Positions 23,661-33,990 of a DNA stretch of 64,000 nt are shown here, piece by piece. The notes under the pieces were generated by a model. That model saw nothing but the letters and a program-made list of their open reading frames with translations, was not told where the DNA came from and did not search any database. Each line of letters begins with the position of its first letter. Position 1 is the first letter of the stretch. Position numbers and translations under genes: made by a program. Source of the DNA: Saccharum officinarum. Lineage: Eukaryota; Streptophyta; Magnoliopsida; Poales; Poaceae. Location of the stretch: the NCBI GenBank assembly GCA_020631735.1, contig CM036160.1, forward strand, positions 110,047,860-110,111,859, given 5' to 3'.

Positions 23661-24024
23661 GGTCGTAGGTATGCGGATCTTTGCATATCTTCGACCGTAT
23701 TTGTTTCGGATTGTCCACGTTTTTTGGACAACCCGCGGATGCATAGATGGGTTAGTTTCCATGGTCCGGTCCTATACGAGACGGAGTTTCGGCATCACCT
23801 CCCTGTTGTTCTCCGGATACACAATCTCCCTTGCAAGACGTGTATCGGGAGAATAGCGGGGAGGTGCTGCCGAAATTCTGTTTCGGAGAGGAGCGGAGCA
23901 TGGAAACTGACCTCATCTACGCATCCGCGGGTGAGATTAGGACCTATCCTCGCCTATTAGACAGTAGGAACACCGCGTAGATGCAATTGATGGTCACAAT
24001 ACTCTGTGATGTATATGTTAAAGG

Positions 24025-24582
24025 ATGAAGGACCGTCAGTGGATGTACACGCGCTGGAGAAGCAGTGGTGACTATGACGCTGAATGGGTGAAGGGCACAG
24101 ATCTTTTCTTGAAACAAGCATTTGGCCCAGGAGCAGGAGGACATTCTCTAGTTTGGTGTCCCTGCAGGAAATGTGACAACGTGAGAAAGGTAGACGAGCA
24201 GACCATGGGTAGACATCTTGTGTTGAATGGTTATACGCCTGGCTACCACCAGTGGATCTACCATGGTGAAGCAGATCGTATGAGATCGGAGGTGGTGAGG
24301 CCACGCCTCGAGGCTTTTGATGATGATGCCGGGGTAGCAGACATGCTAGATGACGCCCACCAAGCTCACTTCGCTGAAGGACATGAGAAGAAGGAGATGG
24401 AGGAATCCGCAAAGGCCTTCTTCAAAATGTTGGACTCGGCACAGAAACCCCTTCACGAGCATACAACGGTTTCTCAACTGGATGCCATTGGACGTGTAAT
24501 GGGGTTGAAGGCCGAGTTAAACCTGAGTCGAGAAGGCTTCGATAAGATGGTGGCCGTGTGGGGCAGCATGCTACTGAAGTGA
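24025..24582 (+). pseudogene. CACTA transposase (TNP2-like), N-terminal part, nonsense-broken
   Basis: 185 codons from an ATG, beginning MKDRQWMY. This is the transposase-associated domain of plant CACTA transposases, with the WV.G...F...AF pattern and CPCRKCDN zinc-binding residues near position 50. A TGA stop at 24580-24582 interrupts the frame. The same frame then continues (MPNNLYESEKVL) up to the insertion of element B at 24630. The protein would have cut element ends in the nucleus; this copy cannot be functional. Confidence 0.85.
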
Positions 24583-24625
24583 CACAGTATGCCGAACAAC
24601 TTGTACGAGTCAGAGAAAGTCCTTC

Positions 24626-24630
24626 ATATG
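24626..24630. repeat. Target site duplication of element B, left (ATATG)
   Basis: ATATG precedes the 5' LTR and is repeated at 32315-32319 after the 3' LTR. Removing one copy together with the element rejoins the CACTA transposase frame. Confidence 0.93.
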
Positions 24631-25052
24631 TGTTGACGGTCCTTAAGTACCAAATATAGTTATCAAATAAATAAAGAAAAGGATCCAAATGCAACCAACA
24701 CCTAGACTTAGGATTTTATCTGACAGAATTCTACGAGTTTTGGTGTTTGTCTGTTTCTGCAGGGGGTTATCAGAAAATACGGAGGAAAGGCCCACACGTC
24801 GGGTTTACATAGAGATAATAACGTGTTCACCGATTTTCTATCATCTAGAAGACTCCAGAAGCCACGAGATCGAACGGGAGGCCGAACGGGCCTGGAGGCA
24901 GGGCGCCCGCCCTGCTCCCTAGGGCGCCCGCCCTGGCCTGAGAGACAATCAGGCTCCGTCTCGTAGATTATGCTCCACCGACCTAAGAGATCAAGGAAAA
25001 CCGTGCGATTAATGTCGGTTTGATCCGACGGCCCACGTTCACTTGAGGGGGC

Positions 25053-25059
25053 TATATAA
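25053..25059 (+). promoter_or_regulatory. TATA box of the element B LTR
   Basis: TATATAA lies just after the GC-rich U3 segment. It is conserved at 31094-31100 in the 3' LTR and in the reversed solo LTR. Confidence 0.6.
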
Positions 25060-25297
25060 GCAGGACCCCTGGCCCCTGGAGGAGGCACTCCCTCATTCTC
25101 AATTCTTCAAACCCTAATCTCAGGAGGAGAGTCTCTGATCAAGCCCTAGAGTCACCACATCAACTAGATCTCTAGTATAGCATAGCTACATAGGATTAGA
25201 ACTAGGAGTCAATCTTCGATTGGTTTCCGGATCTGTCAAGAGGATTCTTGGTAATTCCTTTACTGTTCTTCATTGTTCATCTTTGTTCTTCAATATT

Positions 25298-25633
25298 ATG
25301 AATACAACTTTGTTCTATTTCAATATATTGATTATGACTATGCTCTACTTGTTTATGTTTGCGATTATATTGTTCTTAGTTTATCGTAGTTATACGCTTG
25401 GCTTAGTTAGATTGGAATTATATACATGTTTAGGATCGTATAGCGTTTATCCATCGGATCCATGGGTAAATGATAAATATTGTGTAGGCGTGGTGCTTAG
25501 ACCATATTTATCTGCGATTGCACCTTATATGCCGGATCGTGGGGTGGTCCGCGATGGTGACAACTTCGTTGGTTCTTATATAGTCCCCCTCCCGTGTGTA
25601 AGGCAGGCAGAGCAACATTATTACGGGGGGTGA
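25298..25633 (+). CDS. ORF inside the element B LTR (doubtful)
   Basis: 111 codons from ATG, with a strongly hydrophobic first half (a likely membrane segment around residues 10-35) and a Tyr/Pro-rich second half. The frame also stays open upstream of this ATG. The same frame is kept in the 3' LTR (from 31342, altered near its end by a one-base change) and in the reversed solo LTR. I recognise no domain. It may be only leader sequence that happens to be open; conservation among young copies proves little. Confidence 0.25.
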   Translation: MNTTLFYFNILIMTMLYLFMFAIILFLVYRSYTLGLVRLELYTCLGSYSVYPSDPWVNDKYCVGVVLRPYLSAIAPYMPDRGVVRDGDNFVGSYIVPLPCVRQAEQHYYGG

Positions 25634-26280
25634 TTGCTATGTTTCTCATCTTCCTTGATAATATCACTATGCATGGGCGTAGTCCTTTCTCGCAATGATT
25701 GCCAAGTGTACTTGCACTAACTATGATATGCTAGACTTTATAGTTAAGAATAATTTAGGAAATATCCTTGTAGTTCGTCCTAATACCATGCTAATGACTT
25801 GCTAGAATATCTGTTGAGGTGCTTATCATTATTATATGTGGCTAGCTGATCAGATTAATTATCTTTGTCACCATTCATACTTTATCTATATTTTATGTGA
25901 CACTTACCCCTGTATGCAAGAGATAGATGAATGCTCTCACTTATACATGCAATGATTGATACTCATTCCTATATTCCATTCCATAATCAACATATGTTAG
26001 TAATCCCTTCCCAGTGGTAAAAATATAAATAACGATACCTGGAATACTTCCCGGTTAAAATGCTACATCGGTATTAATCTGTGCGCTTGCAGATCTTATT
26101 TATTATTTATTTAGAAGAGCAGTTGCATATTTCAATACCGCGTCTCTTATGTCATGCTAAGGATGACAACTTGGCTTAAGTGGCATGAGGGATAGGTTCG
26201 GCATTTTTGGCGCCATTATCAGAATTAGAAAACTAAGTCTACTTTTGGTAATGACGTTAAGAATGCCCAACAAGCATTTT

Positions 26281-26298
26281 TGGCGCCGTTGCCGGGGA
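26281..26298 (+). other. Primer binding site (tRNA-Asp) of element B
   Basis: TGGCGCCGTTGCCGGGGA lies eight bases after the 5' LTR. It is complementary to the 3' end of plant tRNA-Asp (…CGGCAACGGCGCCA), the primer typical of Athila-type elements. Confidence 0.88.
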
Positions 26299-26433
26299 AG
26301 GTTGATTTACTAACAAGGAATGAATACGGAATTTGAGTCATCATTCGCATCATTAAGTGATTGAGATCATCAATTCTCCCATACAGATTTACCCCTGTAT
26401 TTTTTCCATTCTTATTGTTTTGCAGGGTGATGT

Positions 26434-27501
26434 ATGAATAGAGGACATCTTCCAGAAAATTTTGTTGACAACCCCGAAGCATTAATCAGAGGGGCAAGAG
26501 CCAAGCTCAAGAAGTCAACACTTCGACGCAACACTTCATCCAATCCAGAAGACCGCCGAAGTTTCATCCGGAATTTGTCAACAGAGTTCGCAGCCATGGC
26601 GAACAAGACGATCCGCGAGTTCTCAGCTCCCACTATGGACAACATCCGCACTGGACCTGCCGCGGACATCGACAAGAACTTTGAGCTCAAGCCAGGGTTC
26701 ATCAACATGGTACAAGCCAACCAGTTTTGTGGGAAGCCGCACGAAGATGCAAGTGCTCATCTCCAACACTTCCTGGAGATTTGCAGCACATTCACTTTAT
26801 TAGATGTTCCTAGAGACGCCATACTACTTCGCCTTTTCCCATTCTCACTATTGGGGAGAGCGAAGCAGTGGTTCTACGTGACGAAGGATAAGAACACTAC
26901 GTGGGCACTCTGCTCTACGAACTTTCTGGCTAAGTTCTTTCCCATGGGCAAGACCAATGCTCTCCGTGGGAAGATTACAAGTTTTCAGCAACAACATGAT
27001 GAATCCGTTCTAGAAGCATGGGAGCGCTTTCAAGATTACATCCTAGAATGTCCCCATCATGGAATGGAAAGCTGGCTACTTATGCAGACTTTCTATCATG
27101 GGCTCATCACTAGTGCTCGTGAGACCATGGATGCTGCAGCTGGAGGCGCATTTCTATCACTCACCATACCACAAGCTACAGCCCTTGTGGAGAAGATGGC
27201 GTCCAACCAAGGTTGGAACGAAGAGAGGACTCAAACACGCAAGAAGGGTGGAGGTATGCACCAGCTCAAGGAGGTAGACATGCTGTCTGCAAAGTTAGAC
27301 CTACTCATGAAAAAGCTCGATGACAAAGCTGGAGACAAAAGAGAAGTCATGAACGTCTACGACTCTCACATGACTTGTGAGGAATGTGGAGATACTGGAC
27401 ACTCAGGCAATCACTGCCCTGAGATGCTTGAGGATGCAAGGTACATCAACAACAACAACTACTACAACCGTCCTCAACAAAATCAAGGTTGGAATCAATA
27501 G
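26434..27501 (+). CDS. Gag of Athila-like element B
   Basis: 355 codons from the first ATG after the primer site. A Retrotrans_gag-type domain (about residues 85-240) shows the pattern H..FLEIC, then LF.FSLLGRAKQWF and F...FFP. A single CCHC knuckle (CEECGDTGHSGNHC) starts near residue 315. The frame ends at a TAG (27499-27501) soon after the knuckle. In autonomous relatives gag continues into protease, so this stop probably truncates a gag-pro fusion. The product would form the particle shell. Confidence 0.85.
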   Translation: MNRGHLPENFVDNPEALIRGARAKLKKSTLRRNTSSNPEDRRSFIRNLSTEFAAMANKTIREFSAPTMDNIRTGPAADIDKNFELKPGFINMVQANQFCGKPHEDASAHLQHFLEICSTFTLLDVPRDAILLRLFPFSLLGRAKQWFYVTKDKNTTWALCSTNFLAKFFPMGKTNALRGKITSFQQQHDESVLEAWERFQDYILECPHHGMESWLLMQTFYHGLITSARETMDAAAGGAFLSLTIPQATALVEKMASNQGWNEERTQTRKKGGGMHQLKEVDMLSAKLDLLMKKLDDKAGDKREVMNVYDSHMTCEECGDTGHSGNHCPEMLEDARYINNNNYYNRPQQNQGWNQ

Positions 27502-27520
27502 AGGCCTAACTACTCAGCTT

Positions 27521-27760
27521 GCAGATCGGACACTAAGCTTTCCTAAAGGAATATTAAAGAACATGTGTGTCCGAGTTGGTACCTCGTACGCTCCAGCTGA
27601 CTTCATGGTGATAGAGACCGGATCCGACGAGAGGTCACCAGTTATTATGGAAGGCCATTCCTGAACACCTCGGGAGCTGTCATCTACGCCAGCGCTGCGA
27701 AGATCAACTTCAACATCAAGGAGAGGAAGGAGACGTTTTCCTTCAAGAACAAGATTACAC
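27521..27760 (+). pseudogene. Protease-like C-terminal half, first copy (element B)
   Basis: In one frame from 27521 this reads ADRTLSFPKGILKN... and then DFMVIETG. A small deletion near 27650 shifts the frame, after which GRPFLNTSGAVIYA follows. The pattern (ADxT, P.G, DF.VI, GRPFL.T..A.I) is the C-terminal half of an Athila-type retropepsin. The N-terminal half with the catalytic DTG is missing here. A second protease region follows downstream. Confidence 0.6.
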
Positions 27761-27804
27761 AAATCCCAGAGCAACCCCAACATGAACCAAGGAAGAGGAC
27801 CAAC

Positions 27805-28548
27805 ATGAGGAACAAGCAGAACAAGAACAACCAAGGATGGACCGAATCAGCTAAGATGGTCACTGCAGTTCAAGGAGCTCAAGATGGTCGACTCAAGTCG
27901 CCCTTCCTGAACAAGAAGGACGACCCAGGTATGCCAAGCATTGAGTGCTCAATCAATGGATACTCCTTTCAGAAGGCACTCTGCGACACTGGATCAGGCG
28001 TCAACATAATGGCCACAGTCACCTATCAGCTCTTGTACGGGACCATGCCCTTAAAACCAACATACACTCAGCTCTAGATGGCAGATCAGACATCCCGAAA
28101 GGTCGAAGGTATAGTAACCGATGTCCCTGTTAAAATTAACGATCATTTTGTCCATACAGACTTTCAGGTCATTGACATGGGAGACGACGAGTACGATCCA
28201 CCCATCATCCTAGGAAGACCGTTCCTAGGCACCGTCAAAGCAATCATCTACATTGGAACCGGAGAAGTCCATATGCATTTCCCCTCTGAGAAGGTACGCC
28301 GCTACTTTAATGACCCTAACTATATAGTTGAAGATTCTAAGCAGGTCAGGACAAGAAGAAGGCGACGTAACCGTAACCAAAGGAGGCAAACCATCAAGGA
28401 CGTATGGGCAGACTATGAAGGAGAGGTCATAAGGCCCGAGGATACACAACAAGAGACCGAAGCACCAAGTCGGGTATGGAAAGTGAAGACAGTTACACAA
28501 GAAGAGGAGGCGCTGCCGGAACCACCGTCTACGCCACCCAAATCCTAG
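27805..28548 (+). pseudogene. Retropepsin-like protease region, second copy (element B), nonsense-broken
   Basis: The catalytic motif CDTGSGVNIM lies at about 27982-28011 in an ORF that stops at a TAG (28075-28077). The next base opens a continuing frame (MADQTSRKVEGIV...) with DFQVID, PPIILGRPFLGT and a basic tail (RRRRRNRNQRR) up to 28548. CAG-to-TAG is the likely change at the stop. A working retropepsin would cleave gag-pol during particle maturation; this copy is broken. The ADQT-to-GRPFL part repeats the pattern seen at 27521-27760. Confidence 0.75.
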
Positions 28549-30660
28549 GACAACTAAGAAGAAAAGAAGTCCTGTTCGGAGGACTTAAAAACACCGAACG
28601 CCGTGCCAAGAGGTAAACTTGGTAGTTATCATTTTCCCTTTAATTATTGCTCAGTTAATCATGTTCATTCTGTCTAAAAAAAATATAATGTTGAAAACAG
28701 TAATCCCCATGTGAGTATGCGAGTGGCATAAAACCCATAAGTACATTCACTGTGGTGGCATAAAAAAATAATAATAATATATATTTTTTCTGTTCTGTAA
28801 AAATGAAAATAAAAATAGAGAGTGACATTTATCAAGGAAGCTCAAACATGATAAAGGCTAGATATTTATGCTAACGCTTAATCAAGTTCCACGAAGCTTT
28901 GTTGTCTATTTGAGCTCCACAGAATTCAGGAAGACTAGCAGATGGAGGACATCCTAATCGCTGTCAGGGTGCTGCCGACATTCAAATACACCTCTGCACC
29001 TGCTAGCTACATCAGAAAAAATTACGTCAAGATCCAGCTTGGGGGAGAGCACCCCCATTTATCCCGATAAGTATTTTTATCTACATTTATACCTATGCTT
29101 TATTAAAATAAAAAGATGCATAATCATGAAAATCCAAATAAATATTTTGTGTTTATATATATTTGCTTAGTTTAATAAATAAATAAAGTAGCTATGCTAA
29201 ACTGAATCTTGAAAATAAAACTCTAGCATGGATATGATGAATAGTTGCTCTGCCTAATTTTCAAATTTGTTCTCTCTCTAGTTTAGACATAACTGTTATA
29301 ATTTAAAACTGGCTCTAAACCTGAACTAGTGTGAAGAGAACTTGATCTGAAGTCTAAGTTGTTAGCGGATATGATATGGAAAGGTTGAGCTGCTGTTTAT
29401 CTGTTCCTAGAGATGCTAGAATTCTGGAGAATTTTATCTTTGAAAATCTTTAAAATGTTGCATGATGAGTTCCTGTATGATGAGAGTTTAAATTCCTACC
29501 ACAGCCATATATACATGCTTGTTAGATTAAGAGCCGCACTTTTACTACTTACTGCTTATGGGCATTGAGTGTGGTCAAGCTGTGTAGACCCTTAGGAACT
29601 TGTCATGTGGTTAAAATCAAGATTCACTTGCACGTTCACTCATACATGCTGCTTCTACTCCGGAAGTACGCATCCACATATATCCACTCATTTCCATCTC
29701 CAGATTCACCCAAAATTATTCTACTCCTGACCCAGGAGAGAATAGCCAAAAACATTATCCCATTCCTGTTATTCCCTGTGAAGTTAATGCTCAAGTCATT
29801 TCTACTACCACTTGCTATATTTTCAAAAGAGGGAGATTGCTCTAAAAAATGAGAAAATAAAAAGGAGCAAGTGCTCGGAACCTCAAAGAAAGAAAAAGTG
29901 AGACGAGAGGTAAAAATGGACAAGTGTCCGACAGTAGAATTAGGGGTACAATACCCACCTGAAAAAAAAGAGAAAAAAATAGAGCATCTCATTCCCCTCA
30001 AAAGTTTTAAAAAGCAAGAAAGGTATGTATTCCCTCAAAAAGAGCATTAGACCTTTGTTATCACCATCATCACCATACACCACTCATTCACCACACATGC
30101 ACATCTTGATTTGACTTATTGACTTGTTTCTCTGGATCCATGGTTTGACTATGCAATAAATGTTCTATGAGTATGTATACTGTATCTCCCACCTATGAGC
30201 TCCAGATATCAAAGCCTTATTAGAGTAGGGTGAGAGAGAAGGCAATGTCACTACGCCTTATACCATAAATACTACATACTTTGAGAGAGAAGGCATATAC
30301 CATTACTGCCTTGGTAAGGATCCAGAAATACCACAAAAGAGAGACCCGAGAAAGTCATACAAGGAATCTCTGAGTTTTATTTGAAAAAATTTGCAAAAAC
30401 TCCAGAGCTATAGCTGATCAAGAATAAGAGACATGGCGTTTGACTAGACCGTTCTATCTTTTAACCACTCAAGATGCAGGTGACGGTTGCAAGCCCCATG
30501 GTGAAAGGTAAAATGAGTAAGTTTTAAGTCTTGACAGTTTACTCTAACTCAGGGATGAGACCTTATTTGAAAGCATATGTACCGTCAACGTTCAAAGGCG
30601 TTGCAGCAACTTCTGATCCATAATGAGTCTATCCTTGCTCAGGGACGAGCAAGAGGTAAG
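28549..30660 (+). other. Non-coding interior of element B replacing pol
   Basis: AT-rich DNA with stops in all frames and no RT, RNase H or integrase motif. A purine tract AGCTTGGGGGAGA at 29036-29048 closely resembles the 3' polypurine tract at 30661. Confidence 0.75.
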
Positions 30661-30670
30661 CTTGGGGGAG
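30661..30670 (+). other. 3' polypurine tract of element B
   Basis: CTTGGGGGAG lies two bases before the 3' LTR. An almost identical tract (CTTGGGGGAGA) lies 1.6 kb upstream at 29038. Confidence 0.7.
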
Positions 30671-30672
30671 TT

Positions 30673-32314
30673 TGTTGACGGTCCTTAAGTACCAAATATA
30701 GTTATCAAATAAATAAAGAAAAGGATCCAAATGCAACCAACACCTAGACTTAGGGTTTTATCTGACAGAATTCCACGAGTTTTGGTGTTTGTCTGTTTCT
30801 GCAGGGGGTTATCAGAAAATACGGAGGAAAGGCCCACACGTCGGGTTTACATAGAGATAATAACGTGTTCACCAATTTTCTATCATCTAGAAGACTCCAG
30901 AAGCCACGAGATCGAACGGGAGGCCGAACGGGCCTGGAGGCAGGGCGCCCGCCCTGCTCCCTAGGGCGCCCGCCCTGGCCTGAGAGCTAATCAGGCTCCG
31001 TCTCGTGGATTATGCTCCACCGACCTAAGAGATCAAGGAAAACCGTGCGATTAATGTCGGTTTGATCCGATGGCCCACGTTCACTTGAGGGGCTATATAA
31101 GCAGGACCCCTGGCCCCTGGAGGAGGCACTCCCTCATTCTCAATTCTTTAAACCCTAATCTCAGGAGGAGAGTCTCTGATCAAGCCCTAGAGCCACCACA
31201 TCAACTAGATCTCTAGTATAGCATAGCTACATAGGATTAGAACTAGAAGGAGTCAATCTTCGATTGGTTTCTGGATCTGTCAAGAGGATTCTTGGTAATT
31301 CCTTTACTGTTCTTCATTGTTCATCTTTGTTCTTCAATATTATGAATACAACTTTGTTCTATTTCAATATATTGATTATGACTATGCTCTACTTGTTTAT
31401 GTTTGCGATTATATTGTTCTTAGTTTATCGTAGTTATACGCTTGGCTTAGTTAGATTGGAATTATATACATGTTTAGGATCGTATAGCGTTTATCCATCG
31501 GATCCATGGGTAAATGATAAATATTGTGTAGGCGTGGTGCTTAGACCATATTTATCTGCGATTGCACCTTATATGCCGGATCGTGGGGTGGTCCGCGATG
31601 GTGACAGCTTCGTTGGTTCTTATATAGTCCCCCTCCCGTGTGTAAGGCAGCAGAGCAACATTATTACGGGGGAGTGATTGCTATGTTTCTCATCTTCCTT
31701 GATAATATCACTATGCATGGGCGTAGTCCTTTCTCGCAATGATTGCCAAGTGTACTTGCACTAACTATGATATGCTAGACTTTATAGTTAAGAATAACTT
31801 AGGAAATATCCTTGTAGTTCGTCCTAATACCATGCTAATGACTTGCTAGAATATCTGTTGAGGTGCTTATCATTATTATATGTGGCTAGCTGATCAGATT
31901 AATTATCTTTGTCACCATTCATACTTTATCTATATTTTATGTGACACTTACCCCTGTATGCAAGAGATAGATGAATGCTCTCACTTATACATGCAATGAT
32001 TGATACTCATTCCTATATTCCATTCCATAATCAACATATGTTAGTAATCCCTTCCCAGTGGTAAAAATATAAATAACGATACCTGGAATACTTCTCGGTT
32101 AAAATGCTACATCGGTATTAATCTGTGCGCTTGCAGATCTTATTTATTATTTATTTAGAAGAGCAGTTGCATATTTCAATACCGCGTCTCTCATGTCATG
32201 CTGAGGATGACAACTTGGCTTAGAGGCATGAGGATAGGTTCGGCATTTTTGGCGCCGTTATCAGAATTAGAAAACTAAGTCTACTTTTAGTAATGATGTT
32301 AAGAATGCCCAACA
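30673..32314 (+). repeat. 3' LTR of element B (1642 bp)
   Basis: Same length and boundaries as the 5' LTR, followed by TSD ATATG (32315-32319). A few substitutions separate the two LTRs, so the insertion is recent. Confidence 0.93.
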
Positions 32315-32319
32315 ATATG

Positions 32320-32729
32320 CTGAAGATGCCGTATGATAAGATACATGTTTGTCCGAAGGGGTGCGTCCTATTTAGGAAAGAACACAAGGATGCAAATTAC
32401 TGTCCGAAGTGTAAATCCTCCAGGTACCTGGAGGTATACTTTGGTGATGGTCAGAAGAAGCAACTTTCGATCGCCGCGAGAGTGCTACGGCACCTTCCTT
32501 TCTTGCCGAGGCTCCAACGGCTATTCATGACCGAGGAATCTGCGAAACAGATGACATGGCACAAAGATGGCAAACGGTACAATCCTGGGAAGATCGTACA
32601 TCGTCTGATGCTAAAGCATGGACGTACTTCAATGACCAACATCCTGAGAAAGCAGCTGAGCCCGTAATGTACGTGTCGCCCGGCAACAGATGGTTCAATC
32701 CTTATGAATGATGGCTGCCCCGTACACAT
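32320..32729 (+). pseudogene. CACTA transposase (TNP2-like), continuation after element B
   Basis: It begins LKMPYDKIHVCPKGC and shows further Cys pairs (YCPKC) typical of the plant Tnp2 transposase zinc-binding region. It then continues LPRLQRLFM, TW..D.KR and, in a shifted frame, FNPY and MAAPYT just before the gap. Stops and shifts near 32667 and 32710 show decay. It rejoins the fragment at 24025 once element B is removed. Confidence 0.85.
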
Positions 32730-32829
32730 NNNNNNNNNNNNNNNNNNNNNNNNNNNNNNNNNNNNNNNNNNNNNNNNNNNNNNNNNNNNNNNNNNNNNNN
32801 NNNNNNNNNNNNNNNNNNNNNNNNNNNNN
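32730..32829. other. Assembly gap of 100 N
   Basis: Exactly 100 Ns. The CACTA transposase ends at its left edge and a different element begins at its right edge, so the true distance is unknown. Confidence 0.98.
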
Positions 32830-32867
32830 TCATACTTCACGCGGTGAAGCGTATACGAAGCAACACG

Positions 32868-32879
32868 GCTCTGATACCA
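32868..32879 (-). other. Primer binding site of a minus-strand copia-like element
   Basis: On the minus strand TGGTATCAGAGC is the canonical initiator tRNA-Met primer site, two bases after an LTR end (…GATCCTACA). Confidence 0.8.
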
Positions 32880-32881
32880 CT

Positions 32882-33990
32882 TGTAGGATCTCTTGAAGAG
32901 TTAAGGAGACCTAGAGGGGGTGAATAGGCCTGTAAAAATTTAACTCCAAATTTTGTCAGTAGACAGGGCGGCACTGCCGGCCTTATAGGGCTGCACTGCC
33001 GGCTATGAATAATGCTTAGACAGAAAAGAGATTTCGCAGAGAGTAAACTGAATCTATGAGCAGCACAGTCTTTCAATACGAAGATAAAGTCCAGCTCGAA
33101 GATTGGATACCATAGAACCCAAGCAAAAGAGTAGATCGAGCTCACAAACCCTAAAACCAGTTAAGCAAGAATAAGAACCAGCAAGAACACACATGACACA
33201 ATGATTTATCATGTGGTTCAGCTCACCACCAATGTTTTGCCTAAGTCCACGTTGTTGAGAAAGCCACAAAAGGCTTAGGCTTGCCACAAAGGCTTTCCCT
33301 ACCCTCGTTCTCAAATCAAGAGAATGAACTCTTGAGATGAGGGGTGATTTCTTAGCTTCGAGAATGAGGTTACAAACCTCCCAAGGCTGGCACACGAGTT
33401 GGCAAGCTCAAAGGCAACGCCTAGCCGGCTAGGAGCAAGCTCCAAGAGTAACAAACCCTAGAACCGCTGGCCAAACATGAACCAAATGCTCTTAGACTTT
33501 GGGAATCAGTGGATCTACTCTCCAATCGAGTTTTGCTACCTTTTTCTCTCAAGTTTTGATGGTTGGAGTAAGGATTTGCTTGAGGGATGGAGGAGCAACA
33601 ATGGAGGTAGAGAGAGTGAGCTCTGGTCTGTGTGTTCTCGAAATAAATCGATGGAGGAAGAAGATGGCCATTGTGGACTGGGCCTGGTGGTATAAATATC
33701 CCTCAGAGCCCAACGGTCGTTTATGGGCGGCACTGCCGCCCTAGCCAAAATAGGAAGAATCAGGAGATTTTTTACTGGGTATGAGAATGTTATTCTAGGA
33801 TTTTGAGTATCTAATTGCATAGTTGACCAACTGTCCTCGAGTCCCCCTTAACAGTACGGAATTTCCTAACTCAAATTTAAAACATAAAAGAATTTAAACC
33901 TCCTTGAGTTAAGTCTAGCCATCTTTTGTAATTGGGGGCACCTGCAACTTATACATCATCCTCGTTTTTTGATTCCCTGCTTGTCATCTC
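32882..33990 (-). repeat. LTR of a minus-strand LTR retrotransposon (right limit uncertain)
   Basis: On the plus strand it begins TGTAGGATCTCTTGAAGAG and contains GGGGGTGAATAGGCC near the end, a pattern common in grass LTRs. The internal region would lie to the left, in or beyond the gap. A TATTTATA box on the minus strand near 33695 fits an LTR promoter. The right end could not be fixed (33.95-34.0 kb) because the partner LTR is not in the window. Short ORFs inside it look random. Confidence 0.6.

Larger units (their letters stand above)
24631..26272 (+). repeat. 5' LTR of element B
   Basis: It starts TGTTGACGGT and ends GCCCAACA. It contains a GC-rich double motif (AGGGCGCCCGCCCTG twice, 24900-24936), a TATA box at 25053-25059 and an ORF in the transcribed part (25298-25633). 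Confidence 0.93.
24631..32314 (+). mobile_element. Complete Athila-like Ty3/gypsy LTR element, family B (7684 bp), gag plus broken protease only
   Basis: Two 1642-bp LTRs (24631-26272, 30673-32314) differ at roughly a dozen sites by eye and flank a 4.4-kb interior. The primer site fits plant tRNA-Asp, as is usual for the Athila/Tat branch. The interior holds gag (26434-27501), protease-like sequence with stops and frameshifts (27521-28548), about 2 kb of non-coding DNA and a purine tract. No reverse transcriptase, RNase H or integrase is present, so the copy is non-autonomous. TSD ATATG marks insertion into a CACTA transposase gene. Confidence 0.93.
23193..32729 (+). mobile_element. CACTA (En/Spm) transposon, 5' part, interrupted by element B and cut by the gap
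   Basis: The terminus reads CACTACTGGAAACGCG, the hallmark CACTA end. It is followed, to about 23660, by subterminal repeats TTTGCCGAGGGCC and its reverse complement GGCCCTCGGCAAA. A transposase gene begins at 24025, is split at 24630 by the family B LTR element and resumes at 32315. The right terminus is not seen; the element runs into the 100-N gap. Confidence 0.88.

Noticed and set aside
33536..33820. ORFs inside the minus-strand LTR at 32882-33990
   Set aside because: Short, without domains, and overlapping the presumed LTR promoter.
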